Shown: piece after piece, positions 8,601-18,004 of the stretch
Layout: each line of letters begins with the position of its first letter
Numbering within the stretch: the stretch's first letter is position 1
DNA from: Kocuria sp. cx-455
GTDB lineage: Bacteria > Actinomycetota > Actinomycetes > Actinomycetales > Micrococcaceae
Assembly (NCBI RefSeq): GCF_014698015.1
Contig: NZ_JACXBS010000002.1
Location: 620,001-684,000, forward strand
DNA length: 64,000 nt
Reading direction: 5' to 3'
The notes under the pieces: model-generated
Database searches by the model: none
What the model saw: the letters and a program-made list of their open reading frames with translations, nothing else
Told to the model about the DNA's origin: nothing
Made by a program: the position numbers and the translations under genes

Positions 8601-10742
8601 ATGTCGCTGGCCCAGAAAATCAATCGCGTTGTCGCCCCGTTCGAGGTGGTCTCCGAGTTTCAGCCCGCGGGTGATCAGCCCAAGGCCATTGCGGAACTCA
8701 CGGAACGGATCCAGGGCGGCGAACAAGACGTTGTCCTGATGGGCGCTACGGGCACCGGTAAATCGGCCACCGCGGCGTGGCTGATCGAGGCCATACAACG
8801 CCCCACCCTGCTGTTGGTCCAGAACAAGACCCTGGCCGCTCAGCTGGCCAACGAACTGCGGGACCTGTTGCCCAACAACGCGGTCGAATACTTCGTCTCC
8901 TACTATGACTACTACCAGCCGGAGGCGTACGTTCCGCAGACGGACACCTTCATCGAGAAGGACTCCTCGATCAATGAGGAAGTTGAGCGGCTCAGGCACT
9001 CGGCAACGAACGCACTCCTGACCCGCCGTGACACGGTGGTGGTCTCCACCGTGTCCTGCATTTACGGTTTGGGCACCCCGGAAGAGTACGTCAAGCAGAT
9101 GGTCACGCTCTCCGTGGGCCAGGAAATGGACCGCGACGATCTGCTCCGCCAATTCGTGAATATGCAGTACGCTCGCAACGACATCGATTTCCACCGCGGC
9201 ACGTTCCGGGTGCGCGGTGACACCGTGGAAATCATCCCCATGTACGAGGAACTCGCGATCCGCATCGAGTTCTTCGGGGACGAGATCGAAGCGATTTACA
9301 CCCTGCATCCGCTCACCGGGGAGATCGTCAACGAGGAACAGGAAATGTACGTCTTCCCGGCCTCCCACTACGTGGCGGGCGCAGAACGAATGGCGCGAGC
9401 GGTGGAATCCATTCAGGACGAGCTGCAGAACCGCCTCCAAGAACTGGAATCCCAGAACAAACTGGTCGAGGCCCAGCGACTGCGCATGCGCACCACGTAC
9501 GACCTCGAGATGATGGAGCAGATGGGCTACTGCAACGGCATCGAGAACTACTCGCTGCATATTGACGGCCGGCCCCGCGGTTCCGCGCCCCACTGCCTGC
9601 TGGACTACTTCCCGGACGACTTCATGCTCATCATTGACGAGTCTCACGTCACCGTGCCGCAGATCGGCGGCATGTACGAGGGCGATATGTCCCGCAAACG
9701 CACCCTGGTGGAGCACGGCTTCCGGTTGCCATCCGCCATGGACAACCGGCCCCTGAAATTCGACGAGTTCCTGGAACGCATCGGCCAGACCATGTATATG
9801 TCCGCGACCCCGGGCAAGTATGAACTGGCCAAGGTGGACTCCGTGGTCGAGCAGATCATCCGTCCCACCGGTCTGGTGGACCCCCAGGTAGTCGTCAAGC
9901 CCACCAAGGGACAGATCGACGATCTGCTGGAGCAGATCGAGCTGCGTGTGGAGCGCAATGAACGCGTCCTGGTGACCACACTGACCAAACGCATGGCCGA
10001 GGATCTCACCGAGTACCTCATGGAACACGGGGTGCGCGTGCAGTACCTGCACTCGGACGTGGACACCCTCAAGCGCGTGGAGCTGCTGCGGGACCTGCGC
10101 ATGGGCACCTTCGACGTGCTCGTGGGCATCAACCTGCTGCGCGAGGGCCTGGACCTGCCCGAGGTCTCGCTCGTGGCCATCCTCGACGCGGACAAGGAGG
10201 GCTTCCTGCGCTCCACCACGTCGCTCATTCAGACCATTGGCCGTGCCGCGCGTAACGTCTCCGGTGAAGTGCATATGTACGCGGACAAAATCACGGATTC
10301 CATGGCGACCGCCATTGATGAGACCAATCGTCGCCGCGCGATCCAGGTGGCGTACAACAAGGAGCACGGGATCGATCCTCAGCCGCTGCGCAAGCGCATT
10401 GCGGACATCACGGACCAACTGGCCCGCGAGGACGAGGACACACGAACCCTCTTGGCCCAGCGAGCCGCCGCCAATGATCACACCGCACCCGTCAAGGGCG
10501 GCAAGAAGAAGAGCGCGTCCGAGACCCAGCGTGAGGCAGCATCCAGGGCTGAATCCAAGCTGTTGCGTGACGGCGTGCAGGCTGCCCCGGCGGAGGATCT
10601 CGTGGAGCTCATCGAGCAGTTGAGTGAGCAAATGCGCAACGCCGCCGCCGAACTGCAGTTCGAACTCGCGGCACGGCTGCGTGATGAATTGGCGGATCTC
10701 AAGAAGGAACTGCGCCGCATGAAGGACGCGGGTCACGCCTAG
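8601..10742 (+). CDS. uvrB: Excinuclease ABC subunit B
   Basis: This 713-residue helicase-like subunit verifies DNA damage for nucleotide excision repair and recruits UvrC. It shows Walker [11 protein letters not shown] (48-57), the beta-hairpin [12 protein letters not shown] that clamps the strand, the DESH box ([12 protein letters not shown]), helicase motifs up to TIGRAARN, and a C-terminal UVR motif (about 668-703) that contacts UvrC. An acidic and lysine-rich linker precedes the UVR motif. UvrA and UvrC, its partners, are both in this window. No convincing LexA box is seen upstream. Confidence 0.98.
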   Translation: MSLAQKINRVVAPFEVVSEFQPAGDQPKAIAELTERIQGGEQDVVLMGATGTGKSATAAWLIEAIQRPTLLLVQNKTLAAQLANELRDLLPNNAVEYFVSYYDYYQPEAYVPQTDTFIEKDSSINEEVERLRHSATNALLTRRDTVVVSTVSCIYGLGTPEEYVKQMVTLSVGQEMDRDDLLRQFVNMQYARNDIDFHRGTFRVRGDTVEIIPMYEELAIRIEFFGDEIEAIYTLHPLTGEIVNEEQEMYVFPASHYVAGAERMARAVESIQDELQNRLQELESQNKLVEAQRLRMRTTYDLEMMEQMGYCNGIENYSLHIDGRPRGSAPHCLLDYFPDDFMLIIDESHVTVPQIGGMYEGDMSRKRTLVEHGFRLPSAMDNRPLKFDEFLERIGQTMYMSATPGKYELAKVDSVVEQIIRPTGLVDPQVVVKPTKGQIDDLLEQIELRVERNERVLVTTLTKRMAEDLTEYLMEHGVRVQYLHSDVDTLKRVELLRDLRMGTFDVLVGINLLREGLDLPEVSLVAILDADKEGFLRSTTSLIQTIGRAARNVSGEVHMYADKITDSMATAIDETNRRRAIQVAYNKEHGIDPQPLRKRIADITDQLAREDEDTRTLLAQRAAANDHTAPVKGGKKKSASETQREAASRAESKLLRDGVQAAPAEDLVELIEQLSEQMRNAAAELQFELAARLRDELADLKKELRRMKDAGHA

Positions 10743-10777
10743 ACAGTCCTGCGAGCTGTGTAAACTGGGTCAGACCA

Positions 10778-10940
10778 CAACGTGGGGGAGTATCCCGAAG
10801 AGCTGTGAACGTCAGCACGAGCGGCATTGATGCCGCTCCGGGCGCAGCAACCGATCGCTCACGGCGAGAAGGCCACCGTTACCGGTGCGTCGACCGAGTG
10901 CCGATCGGTGGAGAGACCCACGGTCTCCACCGTCTCTCAA
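10778..10940 (+). promoter_or_regulatory. yybP-ykoY (manganese) riboswitch upstream of terC
   Basis: The 214-base gap between uvrB and the TerC-family gene has the look of the actinobacterial yybP-ykoY leader: GGGGGAGTATCCC at the 5' end (10784-10796), an AACGTC segment near 10808, the interior stretch ACCGTTACCGGTGCGTCGAC (10876-10895) and a late GGAGAGACCC (10910-10919). TerC-family genes are the classic target of this RNA, which binds Mn2+. A TAAACT -10 box (10761-10766), with TAGACA 15 bases upstream of it, could start transcription just before the aptamer. Boundaries are approximate; assigned from pattern memory, without a covariance-model search. Confidence 0.75.
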
Positions 10941-10956
10941 CGGAAAGTGCTGACAC

Positions 10957-12297
10957 ATGGAAATCACCGGCCTGCAATGGGGCATCACCCTTGCATTGAT
11001 TCTGGGCCTGCTGGCTTATGACTTCTTCTTCCACGTGCGCAAGCCGCACGAGCCCACGATCAAAGAGGCCGCCATTTGGTCGGCCGTGTACGTGGGTATT
11101 GCTCTGCTCTTCGGTCTGGTCATCCTATGGATGGATGGCCCGCAACTAACGGCGGAATACTACGGCGGTTACATCACCGAGAAGGCGCTGTCGGTCGACA
11201 ACCTGTTCGTCTTCCTGATCATTATTGCCTCCTTCAAGGTGCCGCGGGCTGATCAGCAGAAGGTACTACTCTTCGGCATCGTGTTCGCGCTGATCGCGCG
11301 CACGGTGTTCATCTTCATCGGTGCCGCCGCGATCAACACCTTCTCGTGGGTGTTCTACCTGTTCGGCCTGATCCTCATTTACACCGCGGGCAAGCTCATC
11401 AAGGGCGAGGTCACCGATTCGGAGTCGGACGAGGCCGACAATTTTGTGGTGCGACTGGCCAAGAGAGTTCTGCCGACCACCGACTACTACGACCGCGACA
11501 AGCTGTTCACCATTGAGAACGGCAAGAAGGTCATGACCCCCATGCTGCTGGTCATGGTGGCCATTGGCGGCACCGACATCTTGTTCGCGCTCGACTCCAT
11601 CCCCGCGATCTTCGGTCTGACCCAGGAGCCGTACATCGTGTTCACGGCCACGGCGTTCTCGCTCATGGGTCTGCGCCAGCTGTACTTCTTGATCGACGGC
11701 CTGCTGGATCGCCTGATCTACCTGTCGTGGGGTCTCTCGCTCATCCTGCTGTTCATTGGTATCAAGTTGATGCTGCACGCTCTGCACGAGAACACGCTGT
11801 CCTTCATCAACGATGGTCAGCATGTCCCCGTGGCAGAAATCGGTATCGGCACGTCGCTGACCGTGATCATCTCCATCCTGGTCATCACCGTGCTGGCCTC
11901 GTTGTTCAGCCCCAAGGGTCGTGCCCTGCGGATCATTCAAAAGACCCAGGACCTCTCCGAGAAGTACCTGGCCCTGCCCAAGGACGCGCCCGCGGAGGAA
12001 CGCAACCGCATTTCTTCCAAGATCGCCGAACTCACACAGCAGTTCCCCAAGATCTCGGAAAAGCACAAGGAAGAGCTCATCGATTCCCGCGCCAGGTTCC
12101 GCAAGATGGTCGACACGGTGCACGGGCAGCAGAGCGAATTCGAATCCACGGGCGAGGTCAAGACCCCGTCCCCGGACCTCGATCAGGACGACGTGGAATC
12201 AGCAGCTCCCACGGCCACGGTGCAGCCCACCGGTAAGGCCGCGGACGGCAGCGGACCCGAAGGTCACTCGACCGGAGGTTCCACCTCCCTGCGCTAA
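10957..12297 (+). CDS. TerC/Alx-family membrane protein, probable Mn2+ exporter
   Basis: 446 residues with about nine membrane segments in the first 320 positions and a soluble charged C-terminal tail of about 125 residues. Family hallmarks are the intramembrane acidic motifs EKALSVDNLFVF and GGTDILFALDSIPAIF, whose Asp/Glu residues are thought to carry metal. E. coli Alx and B. subtilis YceF/YkoY of this family export manganese; older annotation links TerC to tellurium resistance. The riboswitch upstream supports a manganese role. The tail contains an amphipathic helix (RISSKIAELTQQFPKISE). ATG start at 10957; no strong Shine-Dalgarno apart from GGAAAG about 11 bases upstream. Confidence 0.92.
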   Translation: MEITGLQWGITLALILGLLAYDFFFHVRKPHEPTIKEAAIWSAVYVGIALLFGLVILWMDGPQLTAEYYGGYITEKALSVDNLFVFLIIIASFKVPRADQQKVLLFGIVFALIARTVFIFIGAAAINTFSWVFYLFGLILIYTAGKLIKGEVTDSESDEADNFVVRLAKRVLPTTDYYDRDKLFTIENGKKVMTPMLLVMVAIGGTDILFALDSIPAIFGLTQEPYIVFTATAFSLMGLRQLYFLIDGLLDRLIYLSWGLSLILLFIGIKLMLHALHENTLSFINDGQHVPVAEIGIGTSLTVIISILVITVLASLFSPKGRALRIIQKTQDLSEKYLALPKDAPAEERNRISSKIAELTQQFPKISEKHKEELIDSRARFRKMVDTVHGQQSEFESTGEVKTPSPDLDQDDVESAAPTATVQPTGKAADGSGPEGHSTGGSTSLR

Positions 12298-12332
12298 TTA
12301 CCGTTCGATGGCCTGAACAGGCCCTGGAACTC

Positions 12333-12375
12333 ACGACGTCGCCCGCGCACCTGTGAGGTGCGCGGGCGACGTCGT
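12333..12375. terminator. Perfect 20-bp hairpin between convergent genes
   Basis: Arms 12333-12352 and 12356-12375 are exactly complementary with a GTG loop. It lies between terC (plus) and the minus-strand membrane gene, so it can terminate both. No T-tract follows on the plus strand. Confidence 0.85.
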
Positions 12376-12387
12376 ACCCGGTCGTTC

Positions 12388-12894
12388 CTAGCGCCAGGCA
12401 GCGAAGGGGCCAGGTTCGGTGGTGAACCAGAGGGCTGCCGCGGCAAACAGCCCGGCCCACAACAGGGAGGCCAGGGTGCCGATGATGAATTGCTCGCGCT
12501 GTCGCGCGTTGGTGAATTCCCCGTACCGGGCCAGACCCTTTACGGCCACGACCACCCCGATACCGGCCACGTGACCGGTCAGCAGGGACGCAATGGTGGC
12601 CGACCGTTCCAGGAAACCGATCACCAAACCGCCTCGCAACGGTGGTGTGACCGGCTCCGGGGGTGGCTCGGCGCCGTCCCAGGGGTCGGGGGCGGGGGTC
12701 GGCCGCTCATGGGAGACGTCCGCCAGGTTGAAGACGCACCGGACCGCCAGGTCCCCGGACAGTGTGCCGGCGATCAGCAGCGCCGGATAAGCCCATTCAC
12801 GCGGCGCGGTACCGGCCAGGACGGTCCACACGGCGGTCACGATCACCAGGGACGCCGGTAGCGCGGCGTCCAGGAGGATACGGGAGATTTTCAC
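12388..12894 (-). CDS. Membrane partner of the SatD-like regulator
   Basis: 168 residues, not assignable to a named family. Two hydrophobic helices at the N-terminus (ASLVIVTAVWTVLAG, YPALLIAGTLSGDLAV), a proline-rich polar loop around 65-85, then two or three further helices (TIASLLTGHVAGIGVVVAVKG, IIGTLASLLWAGLFAAAALWF). The motif KGLARYGEFTNARQREQFIIGTLAS between the last helices is strongly charged and looks cytoplasmic. Its ATG overlaps the stop of the SatD-like gene by 4 bases, so the two are translationally coupled and probably work together. Function unknown. Confidence 0.8.
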   Translation of the reverse strand: MKISRILLDAALPASLVIVTAVWTVLAGTAPREWAYPALLIAGTLSGDLAVRCVFNLADVSHERPTPAPDPWDGAEPPPEPVTPPLRGGLVIGFLERSATIASLLTGHVAGIGVVVAVKGLARYGEFTNARQREQFIIGTLASLLWAGLFAAAALWFTTEPGPFAAWR

Positions 12895-13490
12895 GAGGCC
12901 TCCGCAGTGCCGTCGGCCAGTTGCAGGAGGGTCAGCACCGCGGGGTGGGTGGCTTGCTCCTGGCTCCAGAGCGCGGATGACAACCTCCGCGACACGGACG
13001 ACTGCGCGATGCCCAGCGTCGACGCGATCTGCTGCTGCGTGAGTCCCTGCTCGGCCAGGTCGGTTGCCTCGCGTGCGGCCCGCGTGCGGCGTTGGCGTAC
13101 GGCACTGGCCAGGGTCAATACGGCCTGGGCATGGGATGCCCAGGCTGTGCCGCGCACAGCGGGATAACCGATGTCCTTCGACGCCGTCACGGCCTCCCGC
13201 GCGGCCACGAAGGCCGGCCCCGTGGCCTCGTTGACGTTGTCGGGCAGCGGCATGTTCACGGCTCCGATTCCCAGACCCACGTGCCAGTCCTGGTCATCCA
13301 CCAGGGCGAGCACTGCGGTCAGGGCGTCCTGCGCAGTGTCGTACAGAGCCTGCAGCTCGTCTCCCGCGCTGATCTGCCACCCCAGGACGGGTCGAGGGAG
13401 ATCGGAATCAAACCGATTGCGATGCTCGCTCATGGCCAGGGCGCCGGGGGCCGTGCGAGAACCGCGTCGATCGACGGTCAGGGCGTACAT
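12891..13490 (-). CDS. SatD-like protein with C-terminal helix-turn-helix
   Basis: 199 residues. The N-terminus MYALTVDRRGSR is typical of actinobacterial SatD-like proteins. Residues 35-75 (GWQISAGDELQALYDTAQ, then WHVGLGIGAV) resemble a small ferredoxin-type fold with a GDE turn reminiscent of nucleotide cyclases; that comparison is inference. Residues about 148-177 (GLTQQQIASTLGIAQSSVSRRLS) form a clear DNA-binding helix-turn-helix. The ATG at 13490 has GAGGAGG upstream. A perfect palindrome lies about 50 bases upstream, fitting autoregulation. It is coupled to the downstream membrane gene. SatD was named in Streptococcus mutans from an acid-tolerance locus; the role here is unknown. Confidence 0.8.
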   Translation of the reverse strand: MYALTVDRRGSRTAPGALAMSEHRNRFDSDLPRPVLGWQISAGDELQALYDTAQDALTAVLALVDDQDWHVGLGIGAVNMPLPDNVNEATGPAFVAAREAVTASKDIGYPAVRGTAWASHAQAVLTLASAVRQRRTRAAREATDLAEQGLTQQQIASTLGIAQSSVSRRLSSALWSQEQATHPAVLTLLQLADGTAEAS

Positions 13491-13540
13491 CAATACCTCC
13501 TCTGTGTCGGACGGACGACCGTGCACCTGATGCGGGTCAC

Positions 13541-13565
13541 ACTGCATAAGAAAGTGTTATGCAGT
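13541..13565 (-). promoter_or_regulatory. Palindromic operator of the satD-like operon
   Basis: ACTGCATAA (13541-13549) and TTATGCAGT (13557-13565) are perfect inverted repeats around a 7-base spacer. A further ATGCATA lies at 13571-13577. The site is between the satD-like start and the upstream helicase gene, where the satD-like promoter must lie. The AT-rich arms stand out from the GC-rich surroundings. The encoded helix-turn-helix protein is the natural candidate binder. Confidence 0.65.
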
Positions 13566-13580
13566 AGTAGATGCATAGTT

Positions 13581-16199
13581 TCAGGATCGGCCCGTGTGCG
13601 CAATGTCGCCGACATTGTCGACGAGTACCGCGGGGAACCCGTCCTCGTCGGAGGCTGCCAGATCGATGCGAGCGTTGATACCCCAGTCGTGATTGCCGTC
13701 GGGGTCGTCGAAGACCTGAGCCACGGTCCAATAACCGGACAGGCCCTCGGGCTTGTCGTTGATCCGGATCAGCGCGGGCCCACGGGACTGGGCATCTGTG
13801 TAGATGTCGTCGTATTCGTCGAAATACGCATCCATGGCGTCCGCCCAGCGGTCCCGATCCCAGCCGGTGGCCTCGTCCAAGGCACCCAGGACCTTGTCCT
13901 TCTCCTGGGCAAACAGCTCCACGCGCTGGAACAAGGCGTTGCGCACCATCACGCGGAAGGCCCGGGGGTTCCTGGTGACGCCCTCCGGCTGTTCCTCGAC
14001 AAGTTCTTCCAGGGAGTCCGCGCTGGTGCCCATGGGAGATTCCTGCCCGGAGGCCAGCTTCTCCCACTCGTCGAGCAGGGAGTTGTCCGTCTGACGGATG
14101 CTTTCGCCGAGCCACTCGATCAGATCGGTCAGCGTCTCGGTCGTGGCGTCCACGGGAACGGTCTGCCGCAACGCCTTGTACGCGTCGGAGAGGTAGCGCA
14201 GCAGGATGCCTTCGGAGCGGGCCAGCCCGTAGAACTGGATGTAGTCGCCAAAGGTCATGGCGCGTTCGAACATGTCGCGCACCACGGACTTGGGGGACAG
14301 TTCGAACTGGGTCACCCACGGTGAAGAACTGGAGTAGGTCTCGAAGGCCTGTTCCAGGAGTTCACGCAACGGCTGGGGGTAGGTGATCTCATCGAGTTCG
14401 CGCATCCGCTCGATGTACTCCACGCCGTCCGCTTTCATGACGGCCAACGCCTCGCCCTTGACCTTTTTCTCCTGCAGGTTGAGCACCTGCCGCGGCTTCT
14501 CGAGGGTCGCCTCGATCACGGAGACGACGTCGAGCGCGTACGTCTCGGATTCGGGGTCCAGGATCGTGAGCGCGGCCAGGGCGAACGGGGACAACGGCTG
14601 GTTCAGCGCGAAATTCTCCTGCAATTCCACCGTGACCTTGTAGCGGCGCCCGGTCTCGTCCGGTTCGGGAAGCCGAACCACCACCTCGGCGCGGAGCAGC
14701 TCCCGAAGAATCGCAAGAGCCTGCTTCAACAAGGTCCGCTTCCTGGCGTGGGTCTCATCGATGTTGCTGAGCAGGTGATAACCGGCGGCCACATTGTTGC
14801 CGGGTCGCTGCAGCAGGTTCAACACCATGGAATGCGTCACGGTGAAGGATGAGGTCAGTTGCTCCGGCTGTGCGGCGACCAGGCCGTCGAAGGTCTTGTT
14901 GCTCCACGAGACGAACCCCTGCGGTGGCTTCTTCTTGGTGACCTGGCGCAATTTCTTCTGATCGTCACCGTGTTTGGCCCGGGCCTTGGCCATGGCCCGT
15001 TCGTTCTCGATCACGTGCTCGGGTGCTTGAACCACCACCGTGCCCGCGGTGTCGTATCCGGCGCGGCCGGCGCGGCCTGCGATCTGGTGGAACTCCCGAG
15101 CGCTCAACCGACGTGTGCGTTCGCCGTCGAATTTTGACAGTGCGGTGATCAGCACCGTGCGAATGGGCACGTTGATGCCCACGCCCAGGGTGTCCGTACC
15201 ACAAATGACCTTGAGCAGTCCGGTCTGGGCGAGTTGCTCGACCAGCCGCCGGTACTTGGGCAACATGCCCGCGTGGTGGACTCCAATGCCGTGGCGGACC
15301 AGGCGATTGAGGGTCTTGCCGAAACCCGCGGAGAACCGGAACTGTCCGATCAGCTCCGAGATGCGTTGTTTTTCCTCCTTGCTGAGGACATCCACGGACA
15401 TCAGGTTCTGGGCTTGTTCCGCGGCCTGCAGCTGCGAGAAGTGCACCACGTACACGGGAGCCTGGTGTGTACTCAGCAGCTCTTCTAGTTCCTCATGAAT
15501 GGGTCGTTCGGAGTAGTAATAATGCAGCGGGATGGGCCGATCCGCGGACGTGACCAGTTTGGTGTCCCGCCCGGTGACCTCGCTGAGACGTTCCTCGATC
15601 CGGGTGACGTCTCCCAGGGTTGCGCTCATGAGCACGAACTGGGCCTGGGGGAGTTCGATCAGCGGGGCCTGCCACGCCCACCCGCGCTGCGGGTCGGAGT
15701 AAAAGTGGAACTCGTCCATGATGACCACGCCGAGGTCAGCGTCGGAACCTTCACGCAGCGCCACGTTGGCCAGGATCTCCGCCGTGCAGCACACAATGGG
15801 GGCATCCTGATTGACCGAGGAATCACCAGTTACCATGCCCACATTCTCGGCCCCGAAGATCTCGCACAGGTCAAAGAATTTCTCGGACACGAGCGCCTTG
15901 ATGGGCGCGGTGTAGTAGGAACGCTGGCCCCGCGCGAGCCCCGCATAGTGGGCCGCCACCGCCACCGTGGATTTACCGGATCCGGTGGGCGTGGCCAGGA
16001 TGACATTGGCACCACCGGCCACTTCGAGAACGGCCTCGTCCTGGGCGGGGTAGAGTTCCATGTCCCGCGAGGAGATCCAGCCGAGGAACCCCTCGTAGAT
16101 CTCGTCATCGCTGAGCGGATTGGAGGCGAAGTCTCCGCGCAGGTAATGGCGACCGGGTGCGGAGAGTTCGGGGGCCAGGGCGTCCAGAAGTTTCATCAT
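13581..16199 (-). CDS. DEAD/DEAH-box helicase with DUF3516 C-terminal domain
   Basis: This 872-residue superfamily 2 helicase is of the Ski2/Mtr4-like type. ATP-binding motif ATPTGSGKST (about 69-78), motif II written DEFH (VIMDEFHFY), motif III SATL, and motif VI HQIAGRAGRAGYD are all present. The C-terminal half (about 480-872) corresponds to the DUF3516 domain, found mostly in actinobacteria; its task is not known. The shape suggests an RNA helicase for structured RNA or decay, by analogy only. Two adjacent ATG codons (16199 and 16196) are possible starts. The gene is followed by the divergent regulatory gap of the satD-like operon. Confidence 0.9.
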   Translation of the reverse strand: MMKLLDALAPELSAPGRHYLRGDFASNPLSDDEIYEGFLGWISSRDMELYPAQDEAVLEVAGGANVILATPTGSGKSTVAVAAHYAGLARGQRSYYTAPIKALVSEKFFDLCEIFGAENVGMVTGDSSVNQDAPIVCCTAEILANVALREGSDADLGVVIMDEFHFYSDPQRGWAWQAPLIELPQAQFVLMSATLGDVTRIEERLSEVTGRDTKLVTSADRPIPLHYYYSERPIHEELEELLSTHQAPVYVVHFSQLQAAEQAQNLMSVDVLSKEEKQRISELIGQFRFSAGFGKTLNRLVRHGIGVHHAGMLPKYRRLVEQLAQTGLLKVICGTDTLGVGINVPIRTVLITALSKFDGERTRRLSAREFHQIAGRAGRAGYDTAGTVVVQAPEHVIENERAMAKARAKHGDDQKKLRQVTKKKPPQGFVSWSNKTFDGLVAAQPEQLTSSFTVTHSMVLNLLQRPGNNVAAGYHLLSNIDETHARKRTLLKQALAILRELLRAEVVVRLPEPDETGRRYKVTVELQENFALNQPLSPFALAALTILDPESETYALDVVSVIEATLEKPRQVLNLQEKKVKGEALAVMKADGVEYIERMRELDEITYPQPLRELLEQAFETYSSSSPWVTQFELSPKSVVRDMFERAMTFGDYIQFYGLARSEGILLRYLSDAYKALRQTVPVDATTETLTDLIEWLGESIRQTDNSLLDEWEKLASGQESPMGTSADSLEELVEEQPEGVTRNPRAFRVMVRNALFQRVELFAQEKDKVLGALDEATGWDRDRWADAMDAYFDEYDDIYTDAQSRGPALIRINDKPEGLSGYWTVAQVFDDPDGNHDWGINARIDLAASDEDGFPAVLVDNVGDIAHTGRS

Positions 16200-16241
16200 C
16201 GCAAGCCTATCGGCACGCGCCGACAGGCATAGGCCGCCCGG

Positions 16242-17252
16242 TCAGGAACGGATGCGAGCGGCGTCATCGGGGTGGGTCGACCGTGCGGCGGCGCGCACAT
16301 CGGCGCGGCGGCACAGCAGCGCGAGGACCGCGCCGGACATGTTGTGCCACACGGAGAACACGGCACCGGGCAGCGCGGCCAGCGGCGACATGTACTGCGC
16401 GGCCAAACCGGCTGCGAGACCCGAGTTCTGCATGCCCACCTCCACCGCGGTGGTGCGGCGCACGGGAACGGGCTGGCCGGTGGCTCGGCCGATGAGGTAA
16501 CCCAGGGTATAACCGAGCACATTGTGGATGGCCACCGCGAGCAGCACCAGGAGGCCCGCCTGCACAATGCGGTCCGCGGAGCCGGACACCACGATGGCCA
16601 CGATCGTGGCGATCCCCAGGACCGACACCCACGGCAGTACGGGTAGCAGCCGCTCCACCAGACGGGACATCGCCCACCGCACCAGGAGTCCCGCAAGCAC
16701 CGGGACCAACACGATGGTCACAATGGACATGGCCATGGCGGGACCGTCCAGGGGCATGTACTGACCAGCCAACCAGAGGGTGAGCAGGGGAGTGAGTAGC
16801 GGTGCGAGCAGCGTGGATATGGATGTCATGGTGACCGACACCGCCACGTCTCCGCGAGCAAGGTAGGACACCACGTTGGACGCGGTGCCGCCCGGTGCGC
16901 AGCCGACCAGGATCACTCCCGCCGCCAGTTCCGGTGGTAAGTGCAGCAGCCAGGATACGAACAACGCCAAGAGCGGCATCACGATGTACTGCGCGGCCAC
17001 GCCCACGATGATGGGCACCGGGCGCTTGGCAACGAGCGCGAAATCCGCGGGGCGCAGGGTCAGCCCCATGCCAAACATGACCAGACCCAACAGGGTGTTG
17101 ACCCATCCGGAGGCCAAGTGCACGGTGGGGGCAAAGAAGTATCCCGCGGCGCCACCGGCAAGAATCAGTACGGGGAAGATCAGAACCGCCGTGTAGGCGG
17201 CGCGGTCTGCGGCGGCGGGCGCGGGATCACCTGGCGGCTGCGGGGAACTCAC
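16242..17252 (-). CDS. Bile acid:sodium symporter (BASS) family transporter
   Basis: About 336 residues with ten hydrophobic segments. The BASS signature is seen in GCAPGGTASNVVSYLARGDVA, where the family binds sodium, and in VEVGMQNSGLAAGLA near the C-terminus. Bacterial relatives move bile acids, pantoate or other organic anions with Na+; the substrate is not predictable here. I prefer the GTG at 17252, which overlaps the MBL stop as GTGA and has GGAGG about 13 bases upstream; another GTG at 17270 would add six residues. Probably cotranscribed with the MBL-fold gene. Confidence 0.9.
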   Translation of the reverse strand: MSSPQPPGDPAPAAADRAAYTAVLIFPVLILAGGAAGYFFAPTVHLASGWVNTLLGLVMFGMGLTLRPADFALVAKRPVPIIVGVAAQYIVMPLLALFVSWLLHLPPELAAGVILVGCAPGGTASNVVSYLARGDVAVSVTMTSISTLLAPLLTPLLTLWLAGQYMPLDGPAMAMSIVTIVLVPVLAGLLVRWAMSRLVERLLPVLPWVSVLGIATIVAIVVSGSADRIVQAGLLVLLAVAIHNVLGYTLGYLIGRATGQPVPVRRTTAVEVGMQNSGLAAGLAAQYMSPLAALPGAVFSVWHNMSGAVLALLCRRADVRAAARSTHPDDAARIRS

Positions 17253-17905
17253 CAACCGCGCTGCCTCCACTCCTCAAGGTGCGGACGTTCGGCCCCGAGC
17301 GTGGTGGACTTACCGTGACCGGGGTGCACGATGGTGTCGTCCTGGAAGCGATCAAAAATCCGCTCGGTGACGTCCTGGTAGAGCTGCCGGAAGTCCTCCG
17401 GGGAGTTGGTCTTACCCAGGCCGCCCGGGAACAAGGAATCACCGGAGAAAATGTGGTCCGGACCCTTAGGGTCCCGGTAGGCCAGGGCAATGGAACCGGG
17501 GGTGTGTCCGCGCAGTTCAATCACTTCGAGTTCGAAACCGTCCAGTTCGGCGGTGTCCCCGTCACTGAACGTGAGGTCCATGGGGACGTCGATGTCGTCC
17601 TCATCGGCGGCGCCGCACGCGGTCATGGCCTCGGAGTGCGAGGCCACGCTGCCGAGGGCCCGCACATGGTCCCAGTGCGAGTGCGTGGTGATGATGAGCT
17701 GGAGGTTGGCCCAATCGCTGCAGTCGGTGGAGCCAGCGGCGACCATACCCGCGATTGCGCGAGCGTCGTCCGCGGCGTCGATGAGCACCTGGGTGCCGTG
17801 TTCCTTGGATGTCAGGAGGTAGACATTGTTGTCCATGTCGCTGACTGAGATGCGTCGGATGGTGATCTCAGAAAGCTCGATTACCTCGGTCTGGGTGGCG
17901 ATCAT
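17249..17905 (-). CDS. MBL-fold metallohydrolase (glyoxalase II-like)
   Basis: 218 residues. The metal-binding motif TTHSHWDH, the GHTPGSIAL motif, FSGDSLFPGGLG with its bridging Asp, and a final HPGHGKST histidine all match glyoxalase II/persulfide dioxygenase-like hydrolases. The M. tuberculosis homologue Rv1637c also lies next to uvrA. The substrate could be a thioester or similar small molecule; not determined by sequence. Start chosen at ATG 17905, giving the usual N-terminus before the first strand; the open frame extends upstream but without family similarity. Confidence 0.9.
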   Translation of the reverse strand: MIATQTEVIELSEITIRRISVSDMDNNVYLLTSKEHGTQVLIDAADDARAIAGMVAAGSTDCSDWANLQLIITTHSHWDHVRALGSVASHSEAMTACGAADEDDIDVPMDLTFSDGDTAELDGFELEVIELRGHTPGSIALAYRDPKGPDHIFSGDSLFPGGLGKTNSPEDFRQLYQDVTERIFDRFQDDTIVHPGHGKSTTLGAERPHLEEWRQRGW

Positions 17906-18004
17906 GCCACGAGTGTAGGCCCACTTCCGGCGGCGGATCCAATGGCGCCCCTCCGTTGCGAGCGCGGTGTTCGGTCGACGTGACGGAACGCACCTCAGAA
18001 TAGT

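Noticed and set aside
7659-10736. A 1025-codon open frame on the minus strand opposite coaE and uvrB
   Set aside because: It is a shadow of codon bias in GC-rich genes: it lies wholly antisense to two certain genes, has no family motifs and no ribosome-binding site. The same holds for long antisense frames opposite polA, rpsA, uvrA, uvrC and yvcK.
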